5,164 nucleotides of DNA, taken from assembly GCA_036005125.1 (NCBI GenBank), contig DASYQV010000106.1:1-5164 (forward strand), given 5' to 3'. The position numbers were made by a program, and so were the translations under genes. The stretch comes from DASYQV01 sp036005125. GTDB taxonomy: Bacteria; Acidobacteriota; Vicinamibacteria; Vicinamibacterales; UBA2999. Position 1 is the first letter of the stretch. The number at the start of each line of letters is the position of its first letter. Of the stretch, positions 1 to 5,164 are shown piece after piece. The notes beneath the pieces were generated by a model. The model saw only the letters and a program-made list of their open reading frames with translations. It ran no database searches and was not told where the DNA came from.

Positions 1-540
1 ACCGTCAATTTCCGACCGCTCAGGAACAACGTCGCCGCCTCCGACGCGCTCATCGTCAATAGACTGAAGGAGGCCGGCGCGGTCATCCTCGGCAAGACCA
101 ACGTCCCCACGCTGCTGGGCGATTACCAGAGTTTCGGGCCACTCTATCCGACCGCGAACAATCCCCATGATCTGACATGCACCCCCGGCGGCAGCACGGG
201 TGGCGGGGCGGCGGCGGTCGCCGCGGGCTTCACGACCCTGGACATCGGCAGCGACCTCGCCGGATCGATTCGCGTCCCTGCGAGGGTTCTCGGCGCGTTC
301 GTGCACATGCTGGAATCGGGCGGCGTCAAGAGCGAGAAACGACCGTTCGACGACCAGTGGCTGAACGAGGCGTACGCGGTCTGGGGCCTAGAGGAGAACG
401 CGGAGACGAATTCCAAACGCGGAGCGCGCGGAGGTCGCCGAGTTCTTTTGCAAGAATCTCGGCGTGCTCGGCCACTGCTGGACCGAACGGTGCGGTCCAG
501 GGCGCCGCGCCCGACTCCACAAGAGGCTGACACGACATGA
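1..540 (+). pseudogene. Amidase-signature family relic (5' end outside window; internal deletion and frameshift)
   Basis: Reading from base 1 gives the amidase-signature core of the GatA/fatty-acid-amide-hydrolase type, which cleaves amide bonds with a Ser-cisSer-Lys triad. Visible are GKTNVPTLL (about residues 34-42), PGGSTGGGAAAVAAG (62-76) and GSDLAGSIRVPA (83-94). Ser65 fits the cis-Ser and Ser89 the nucleophile, 24 residues apart as in known members; the catalytic Lys would lie left of the window. After GAFVH (98-102), which aligns with the usual GVFGH, the text jumps to LESGGVKSEKRPFDD, which resembles a region well over 100 residues later in intact amidases. That implies a large in-frame deletion. 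Near 395-412 similarity moves to the second frame (AERAEVAEFFCKNLGVLGHC, about 422-481), implying a one-base insertion or two-base loss. Frame 1 then runs through unrelated Arg-rich sequence to TGA at 538-540. The C-terminal part of the fold is absent. I am confident of the family and fairly confident it is non-functional; assembly error is the alternative. Confidence 0.8.
522..526 (+). promoter_or_regulatory. Ribosome binding site of the antiporter gene
   Basis: AGAGG lies 10 bases before the ATG at 537 and is the only purine-rich Shine-Dalgarno-like stretch nearby. It sits inside the end of the amidase relic and supports the ATG at 537, whose first bases overlap the relic's TGA. This arrangement is typical of translational coupling. 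Confidence 0.5.
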
Positions 541-1820
541 GCTCGCAGGATTTCGTCAAGCTGACCCTGCAACTCACGACGATGCTGTGCGTCGCTTTTC
601 TCTGCGGCCAGATCATGCGCCGCCTGAAACAGCCGTCCGTCGTCGGTGAGATGGCCGGCGGAATCATTCTGGGTCCGACCATTTTCGGCGTGCTCGCCCC
701 CGCACTCCACGGGTGGCTGTTCCTCTCATCGCCGGATGTTGCCGTCGTGCGCGAGGCCTTGACGAAGCTCGGGATGTTGTTCTTCCTGTTTTACGCCGGT
801 CTCGAGGTCAACCTGGCGGATCTGAGACGACTGGGCATGCGCGCGATCCTGATCGGCCTCGTCGGCACGGTGCTGCCTATCGCTGCCGGCGTGGCGCTGG
901 TATATGCCGTGCCCGGAGAGTTCTGGGGCCCGACGGTTCAACGTCACTATTTCGCGTTTGCGCTGTTCATCGGAATGAATCTGGCGAACTCGGCCAATCC
1001 CGTCCTCGCCCGCATCCTGATAGACCTCGGTCTGCTCAACGGTCCGATCGGCACGCTGATCATGTGCGCCACGGTCGTGGACGACCTGATCAACTGGACG
1101 CTGTTTGCGATCATCCTGAGCGACATCACTCCGGCCGCCGTACCGATCGGGGGAAGCCCATGGCTGAGTCTGACCCTCGTCGGATTGCTGCTGGCCGTGC
1201 TGCTCGGGGTCGGCCGATGGCTCGGGCCGCGGCTGCTCGAGCGCGCGCGACCAAACACTGCGTGGCCCGGCGGCCTCATCGCCGTGACCGCACTCCTCGT
1301 CATGCTGGCCGGCAGCGCCTCGGAGGCGCTGGGCATTCACGCATTCCTGGGAGCATTCCTCGTCGGCGTGGCGCTCAGCGGCGGCGATGCCCGGCAGAGG
1401 GAGGCGCATGACGTCGTGGGCCGCTTCGTCATGAGCTTCTTTGCACCGATCTACTTCATCTCGATGGGGATGAGCGCGAACTTCATCGCGAACTTCGACC
1501 TGGCGCTGGTGACCCTGATTTTCGTGGTCGCGTGCGTCACGAAGGTGGGCGCGGTGCTGCTCGGCGCATGGACGGCCGGTATGCCGCTGGATCGCGAGGC
1601 ATGGGCCATCGGGTTCGGCCTCAATGCGCGAGGAGCGACCGGCATCATCCTGGCCGGGGTGGGTCTGGCCGCCAACGTCATCGACGAGCGCCTGTTCGTC
1701 GCGATCGTCATCATGGCGCTCCTGACGTCCCTGATGTCAGGACCGCTGATGTGTCATCTGCTCGCGGATCGCCGGCCCGAACCGGTTCGGCCGGTCACTC
1801 CCACGCTCGAGGTGAGTTGA
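537..1820 (+). CDS. Cation:proton antiporter, CPA2 family (Na+/H+ exchanger domain)
   Basis: This is an integral inner-membrane antiporter of the Na+/H+ exchanger superfamily (Pfam PF00999 type), exchanging Na+ or K+ for protons. About 13 hydrophobic segments span residues 8-409. Family landmarks in order are KQPSVVGEMAGGIILGP (31-47), LFYAGLEVNL (84-93), NSANPVLARIL (151-161), the paired acids VVDDLINW (180-187, Asp182-Asp183), GIHAFLGAFLVGVALSG (266-282), Lys336 in a late helix, and NARGATGIILAGVGLA (363-378). An Asp-Asp pair in the unwound helix, plus a Lys in a late helix, is the pattern of electrogenic members such as NapA, so more than one H+ per cation is inferred. The protein ends about 20 residues after the last helix with no KefC-type TrkA-N domain, so nucleotide gating is unlikely. 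The ATG at 537 places the first helix correctly and has AGAGG 10 bases upstream. It overlaps the amidase relic by four bases. The ion is not determinable from sequence. Confidence 0.93.
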   Translation: MSSQDFVKLTLQLTTMLCVAFLCGQIMRRLKQPSVVGEMAGGIILGPTIFGVLAPALHGWLFLSSPDVAVVREALTKLGMLFFLFYAGLEVNLADLRRLGMRAILIGLVGTVLPIAAGVALVYAVPGEFWGPTVQRHYFAFALFIGMNLANSANPVLARILIDLGLLNGPIGTLIMCATVVDDLINWTLFAIILSDITPAAVPIGGSPWLSLTLVGLLLAVLLGVGRWLGPRLLERARPNTAWPGGLIAVTALLVMLAGSASEALGIHAFLGAFLVGVALSGGDARQREAHDVVGRFVMSFFAPIYFISMGMSANFIANFDLALVTLIFVVACVTKVGAVLLGAWTAGMPLDREAWAIGFGLNARGATGIILAGVGLAANVIDERLFVAIVIMALLTSLMSGPLMCHLLADRRPEPVRPVTPTLEVS

Positions 1821-1838
1821 ACGTGCGCGCAGCCGGAA

Positions 1839-1877
1839 GTGCCGGGTCCTTGTCGTTGATCTCGAGGAACCCGGTGC
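1839..1877. terminator. Possible bidirectional hairpin terminator between convergent genes
   Basis: CCGGGT at 1842-1847 pairs with ACCCGG at 1869-1874. The stem extends outward by three pairs (two G-T wobbles) and inward by two G-C pairs past a bulged A, leaving a loop of about 16 bases. It lies in the 63-bp gap between the antiporter stop (1820) and the stop of the convergent minus-strand gene (1884). Neither side has a clear T-tract, so intrinsic termination is doubtful. It could act as an RNA 3'-end stabiliser or be chance in GC-rich DNA. Confidence 0.3.
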
Positions 1878-1883
1878 CGAGAT

Positions 1884-3650
1884 TCAGCCGCGCAATATGC
1901 CCGGCAGCAACCGCATGAAATCATGGACCCTTTGAATTTGTGTGTTCTCGGAAATGAATTCGAACGCAGAGGCATCGATCTGACGCGTCGTTCCGGCCAG
2001 TAACGCGCCAACTGCCGCGTGCAACGTCGGAAACTCATCGATCAGGCCGAGCAGCGCAGCCCATGACGGCGTGTCCAGGATTGCAATCACATCGAGAGCG
2101 TCCCGACCATCCCACGGTGATCCGGCGCGCCAGTGTTTCATCAACGTGACTCGAAGGGTCTCGAGCGCGGCTTGAACGTAGCCATCGGCACACTGCACTG
2201 ACGTCAGGACACTGATTAGCGTGTCTGCCGCATACATGCAGACGTCCTCATGGAGGACCGTCCACCCGACCTGGAACACGCTGACAAGATCGTGGCGAAT
2301 CAGAAAGTCCTCGGGCAGCTCCATTCCGGCTTCGGTCACGGATAGACCTCGGCGGACTTCGCCTGCCAGCCAGTGAACCGGCCAGTTCTCCAGGCCCAGA
2401 TTGCAGACGGCCACGGCCGCATTCGATGCCTCTTCCGCAGCAACCGGTCGTGACTGGATAGTCGATCCTGCAACGATGAGGTTCGCCAGGTACGCGAGCT
2501 CTGCGCTCCGCATGGCATACGCGTCGGGGTCACGGTCATGGGCGAATTGCAGGTGCGCCCGGACGCGCGTAAGGCGTGGCGCGCTCGTCTGCGGACCTTC
2601 CAGCAGTGCTCGGGGTGCCCGTGGAATCACACCCGCCTCGTGCAGCAGATCGACGATCGCGGCGACTGCTTCCGCCGAGGCATCCCGCGCCGGTTCCACC
2701 TGATCGCGTGGCGGCAATTCGGGCGACTCGGTGTCGCACTCCATCGCCGTCTGTGCTTCGATGCCTCTGAAGTACGCATGCGTCACCGGGTCACGAGGAG
2801 GCATGGCGCCATGTCGGATATCGATCCGTCGTGACGTCTGCAGAAACGCGCGTGCCTGTGCCGGCGTCACGTATCCCCGCGTGTCGCGGCGTGCCTCGCG
2901 ATCGAATGCCAGGTCGAACATGGCCTGTTCGTTGGTGGTCAGCAGATCGTCCAACCCGTCGACCTCCGGCCGTGAGCTCGACAGACGGCAACAGCCACGC
3001 ATGACCTGATTGAAGTAGTCGCCGTGCGCGCCGGCCAGCGCGATCAGGACGGCCGTGATGGCGTCCCAGCACCCGATGCGCTTCGCGGAGACCACGTATC
3101 CTCCGACCTCGCAGCGGAGACTGTCGTCGACAGCGCGGCCCGGCGACACCTCTTCGCCGTCGAGCGTGACGAAAGGCGCGACGGCCGCGTAGTCGAAGAC
3201 GCGAACGTGCTGTACGAACCCGGCAGCGACGAGATCGACGTCCATTGCGGCAAGTGCCGTCGCCGCGCTCGACACGTCAGCTTCCACCATGACTTCGAGC
3301 CACGTGCCAAAACGATCGACGTCGAACCGCTCGTCAAGGCCAGGCGCAGCCGGACGCCACAGATCGAGATCGAGGAGACGCGCCAACTGGCCAGGTGTCG
3401 CCAACGTCAGCAGGTGGCCGCAGTCCTCCAGTCCACAGTGCTGAATGACGCGATGGAGCACCTCCGGCTGCAACCGACGAACCAGGTGCACGAGGTGCGG
3501 CGCGGCCAGAATGCGATCGAGCAGTCGGCCCGAGCTTCCACGGTCAATGTCGCTCAGATCGGTGTTCACGCGTCGCTGAACGTCGCGGACACGTGATGTG
3601 CGAGAGCGTCTACGACGATGATCATGAGCGCGAGGAACGCGTTTCGACAT
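1884..3650 (-). CDS. DUF6178-like protein of unknown function
   Basis: This encodes a 588-residue soluble protein with no signal peptide or membrane helix. It resembles what I recall of the uncharacterised DUF6178 family; I cannot verify this by search. Supporting features are the opening helical block SSGRLLDRILAAPHLVHLVR (39-58), then a leucine-rich pair of repeats (LEDCGHLLTLATPGQLARLL, 74-93, followed by LDLW and FGTWLEVMVEAD), a domain with HGDYFNQVMRGCCRL (209-223), and the DTRGYVTPAQARAFL stretch (256-270) that fits the family's glycine-aromatic-acidic helix. The C-terminal half (320-588) is alpha-helical and less conserved to my eye. Residues 1-38 are Arg-rich and look added. The ATG at 3650 has no good ribosome site; a GTG at 3569 (residue 28) would remove most of the Arg-rich part. 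The gene converges on the antiporter and lies 139 bp downstream of the propeller gene. No function can be assigned. Confidence 0.75.
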   Translation of the reverse strand: MSKRVPRAHDHRRRRSRTSRVRDVQRRVNTDLSDIDRGSSGRLLDRILAAPHLVHLVRRLQPEVLHRVIQHCGLEDCGHLLTLATPGQLARLLDLDLWRPAAPGLDERFDVDRFGTWLEVMVEADVSSAATALAAMDVDLVAAGFVQHVRVFDYAAVAPFVTLDGEEVSPGRAVDDSLRCEVGGYVVSAKRIGCWDAITAVLIALAGAHGDYFNQVMRGCCRLSSSRPEVDGLDDLLTTNEQAMFDLAFDREARRDTRGYVTPAQARAFLQTSRRIDIRHGAMPPRDPVTHAYFRGIEAQTAMECDTESPELPPRDQVEPARDASAEAVAAIVDLLHEAGVIPRAPRALLEGPQTSAPRLTRVRAHLQFAHDRDPDAYAMRSAELAYLANLIVAGSTIQSRPVAAEEASNAAVAVCNLGLENWPVHWLAGEVRRGLSVTEAGMELPEDFLIRHDLVSVFQVGWTVLHEDVCMYAADTLISVLTSVQCADGYVQAALETLRVTLMKHWRAGSPWDGRDALDVIAILDTPSWAALLGLIDEFPTLHAAVGALLAGTTRQIDASAFEFISENTQIQRVHDFMRLLPGILRG

Positions 3651-3659
3651 GGACCGGCG

Positions 3660-3665
3660 ATAATA
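3660..3665 (-). promoter_or_regulatory. Weak -10-like element before the DUF6178-like gene
   Basis: On the minus strand TATTAT ends 9 bases before the ATG at 3650, which would put the transcript start almost at the start codon. No convincing -35 box lies 16-18 bases further upstream. It would fit a near-leaderless transcript and the missing Shine-Dalgarno sequence, but it is only a single hexamer in an AT-richer patch. Confidence 0.2.
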
Positions 3666-3691
3666 CCGGCCTTCACACGCAAGAAACAGTC

Positions 3692-3720
3692 TTGAAGCGC
3701 CAACGCGTCTGACGCATACT
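3692..3720 (+). promoter_or_regulatory. Sigma-70-like promoter facing right, no obvious target gene
   Basis: TTGAAG (3692-3697) and CATACT (3715-3720) are 17 bases apart, each matching four of six consensus positions. It would point + and run antisense into the propeller and regulator genes, where I see no credible + gene. It may be chance or drive an antisense RNA. Confidence 0.18.
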
Positions 3721-3789
3721 ATTAGTGCCGAGACGGTTCCTCCCTCATCCTCTTCCCTGCGCTCATTTCAGGTTATATGACGTGACCGA

Positions 3790-4482
3790 TCACGGCTTTG
3801 CGCTCGTGGAGTCGACAGGCCTCTTCGAGCCGCTGCCTGGCGAGGAGCCTCGCCTGGGCCGGCGGATGGCCCTCACCTTCCCGCTCCGTCCTCCTCCGCA
3901 GAAGAACTGATCGCCGCCGTCGGACTCGAGCCCCGACACGCCCACGCCGGACGGCATCTCGAGCCGCTCCAATACCTCTCCCGTTCGGGGATCGACTCGC
4001 CTCACGTCGCTCTCGTCACCTTCCCAGGTACCGTGCCAGAGCTCTCCGTCCACCCAGGTGACCCCGGTGACGAAGCGGTTCGACTCGATCGTGCGAAGAA
4101 CAGTCCCTGTCTCGGGATCGACTTGATGGATCTTCCGGTCCCGATACTGCCCGACCCAGAGCGTCCCTTCGGCCCACGCGAGCCCGGAATCACCGCCGCC
4201 GCCGGGCGCCGGGATCGTGGCGAGCACACGGCCGGTCTCCGGATCGATCTTCTGGATGCGATCCTCGGCGAGCTGAAACAAGTGCCGGCCGTCGAAGGCC
4301 GTTCCTGCGTGCCCTGCGACATCGAGGGATCGCAGCATCTTTCCGCTCACCGGATCGAAGGCGTTCAGCGTGTCTCCAGCAGCAAACCAGACGTGCTGAC
4401 CGTCATACGTGACGCCATGCACGTGGTCGACACCGGAAAAGGGCCCATACTCACGGACGATCTCGGCGGTTGATCGAGGCAT
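3790..4482 (-). CDS. Cytoplasmic beta-propeller protein (YncE/Vgb-like, glutamine-cyclotransferase-like fold)
   Basis: The 230-residue product is built from repeats of the form G-x-x-x-D-G-x-x-L-W ... I-x-x-(I/V)-D-P-x-T-G-x-V-L. Blades are visible at about 22-53, 59-92, 98-132, 137-176 and 180-207, with repeat cores FDPVSGKML (42-50), IDPETGRVLATI (79-90), VDPETGTVLRTI (121-132) and VDPRTGEVLERL (163-174). The last has the distinctive GLESDGGDQFFCGGG (184-198). Such propellers include YncE, virginiamycin B lyase (Vgb) and glutamine cyclotransferase; I see no basis to assign one activity. There is no signal peptide, so it should be cytoplasmic, unlike many relatives. The start is fixed: the only in-frame upstream codons before the neighbour's TAA are GAT GGA CGC. 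The gene begins 9 bp after the regulator stops, implying co-transcription. The last 20 residues are a low-complexity Ser/Pro/Lys tail outside the propeller. Fold confidence is high, function confidence low. Confidence 0.85.
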   Translation of the reverse strand: MPRSTAEIVREYGPFSGVDHVHGVTYDGQHVWFAAGDTLNAFDPVSGKMLRSLDVAGHAGTAFDGRHLFQLAEDRIQKIDPETGRVLATIPAPGGGGDSGLAWAEGTLWVGQYRDRKIHQVDPETGTVLRTIESNRFVTGVTWVDGELWHGTWEGDESDVRRVDPRTGEVLERLEMPSGVGVSGLESDGGDQFFCGGGRSGKVRAIRRPRRGSSPGSGSKRPVDSTSAKP

Positions 4483-4491
4483 GCGTCCATC

Positions 4492-5164
4492 TTAGTCAGT
4501 CGGCAGAGGAGCGGGGAGTAACAAGGTTGTCGTGAATCCCGGCACCGGCGGCGTTATCCATCGACGAGCTCGCCCGCGACCGAACGACTGCACCTTGCCC
4601 GCTGCGGCAAGCGAGTCGAGCGCCCGCTGCACCGTGCGCTGGCTCGCTCCAAGCGCCAGCGCAAGGGCCGAGCTCGACCAGGATTCACCGTCGGCGAGGA
4701 GGGCGAGCACCGACGCATGCTCGTCTTCGACAGGCCGCGCCAGCACGACGACCTCGCGTCCAAGGCGCGGCGCCAGCGCAAACCCTCGTTTCGTCGCGCT
4801 GACGTCGGCCAGCGTCCGAAGCACCCTCCGAAGCCGCCCCACTTCGACTCGCAGCCGCGCCCGATGCGATTCATCGGCGAACTTCGATCCAAATGCCCGC
4901 GCGACGAGTGCGTCCCTCGAGACGTCTTCCGGCCACGCCTCGCCCAGCGCGCGGGCGAGCGCGAACAACACCGGACGCGTTGCGAGCGAGACCACCTTGC
5001 TGTCGTCACGCACGACATGACGGCACGCGTCCACGATAAACGCCTTCGACGCCAGCAATGCTTCGACCTCCTCGAGCAGGAGGAGTCGCTCCTCGCCATT
5101 CGCAATCAAGCGCGCAGCGGGCATGCTCAAGACGAGGAGTGCGCGTTCGACCTCCGCCGTCAGC
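4492..5164 (-). CDS. Two-part DNA-binding transcriptional regulator (partial, N-terminus outside window)
   Basis: The frame is open to the right window edge, so the N-terminus is missing; a TTG at 5130 and ATG at 5124 exist but neither has a ribosome site, and the upstream codons (LTAEVERALLVLS) read as ordinary protein. Numbering from 5130, residues about 32-120 resemble the winged-helix effector domain of OmpR/PhoB-type and SARP-like regulators: a short strand pair (FIVDACRHVVRDD), helix (RPVLFALARALGEAW), an acidic loop, then the recognition-like helix ESHRARLRVEVGRLRRVLR (87-105) and the hairpin ATKRGFALAPR. Residues about 138-190 form a second, MarR/DeoR-like helix-turn-helix (SSALALALGASQRTVQRALD, 152-171) followed by a basic wing (FGRGRARRW). 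It probably regulates its own operon with the propeller gene. No receiver domain can be seen, though one could lie outside the window. A regulator role is likely; the signal sensed is unknown. Confidence 0.82.
   Translation of the reverse strand, partial: LTAEVERALLVLSMPAARLIANGEERLLLLEEVEALLASKAFIVDACRHVVRDDSKVVSLATRPVLFALARALGEAWPEDVSRDALVARAFGSKFADESHRARLRVEVGRLRRVLRTLADVSATKRGFALAPRLGREVVVLARPVEDEHASVLALLADGESWSSSALALALGASQRTVQRALDSLAAAGKVQSFGRGRARRWITPPVPGFTTTLLLPAPLPTD

Noticed and set aside
144..710. 188-residue minus-strand frame over the amidase relic and antiporter start
   Set aside because: It spans the complement of two clearly recognised genes and its translation is low-complexity Ser/Arg/Ala with no family signal.
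713..1411. 232-residue + frame within the antiporter
   Set aside because: It is an Arg-rich frame-shadow of the antiporter, which has unambiguous motifs in its own frame.
3024..3596. 190-residue + strand open frame inside the DUF6178-like gene
   Set aside because: It is wholly antisense to a longer frame with better protein character, is rich in Arg/Asp/Val as expected of a GC-rich complement, and has no recognisable fold or ribosome site.
3781..3794. Perfect inverted repeat CGTGA-CCGA-TCACG at the propeller stop codon
   Set aside because: A five-base stem is short, no T-tract follows on the minus strand, and it overlaps the stop codon, so it does not support a terminator or operator.
3725..3910. 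Small GTG-started + frame (61 residues) after the + promoter-like element
   Set aside because: Most of it is antisense to the propeller C-terminus, there is no ribosome site and no recognisable product.
5122..5130. TTG 5130 or ATG 5124 as the true start of the regulator
   Set aside because: No Shine-Dalgarno sequence precedes either and the frame continues open and protein-like to the window edge, so the gene is better read as partial.
1..5164. Transfer RNA, CRISPR array, insertion sequence or attachment site
   Set aside because: I saw no cloverleaf, regularly spaced repeats, transposase or integrase motifs, or flanking direct repeats.

Overview
The window is high-GC bacterial chromosome with five protein-coding loci and no RNA gene, CRISPR array or insertion sequence that I can see. 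The gene content is an amidase-family relic, a CPA2-type antiporter, a DUF6178-like protein and a regulator/beta-propeller pair. With the strong G/C third-position bias this suits a soil-type Acidobacteriota or Myxococcota-like genome, but that placement is inference and is weak.

Left part, + strand (1-1820). The window opens inside an amidase-signature gene. It keeps the cis-Ser/nucleophile-Ser core at the normal 24-residue spacing, then jumps in frame from the core to a much later part of the family fold. It next shifts frame near 395-412 and ends early, so it reads as a decaying pseudogene. Its terminal TGA overlaps the ATG of the next gene (ATGA at 537-540). That next gene is an intact 427-residue membrane antiporter of the CPA2/NhaP-KefB superfamily with an Asp-Asp motif in a mid-protein helix and no C-terminal nucleotide-binding domain.

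Middle (1821-3650). A 63-bp convergent gap holds an imperfect GC-rich hairpin and separates the antiporter from a 588-residue minus-strand gene. Its product is soluble, mostly helical and resembles the uncharacterised DUF6178 family, with an added Arg-rich N-terminus.

Right part, minus strand (3651-5164). A 139-bp spacer is followed (in + coordinates) by a cytoplasmic beta-propeller protein of about five blades. Upstream of that in transcription order is a DNA-binding protein that runs off the right edge. The regulator and propeller are 9 bp apart and in the same reading frame, so they are very likely co-transcribed. All three minus-strand genes point the same way, but the spacer makes it uncertain whether the DUF6178-like gene belongs to that unit.

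I found no clear evidence of a new defence or mobile system. The items most worth following are the regulator/propeller pair, the DUF6178-like protein and the amidase relic feeding into the antiporter.
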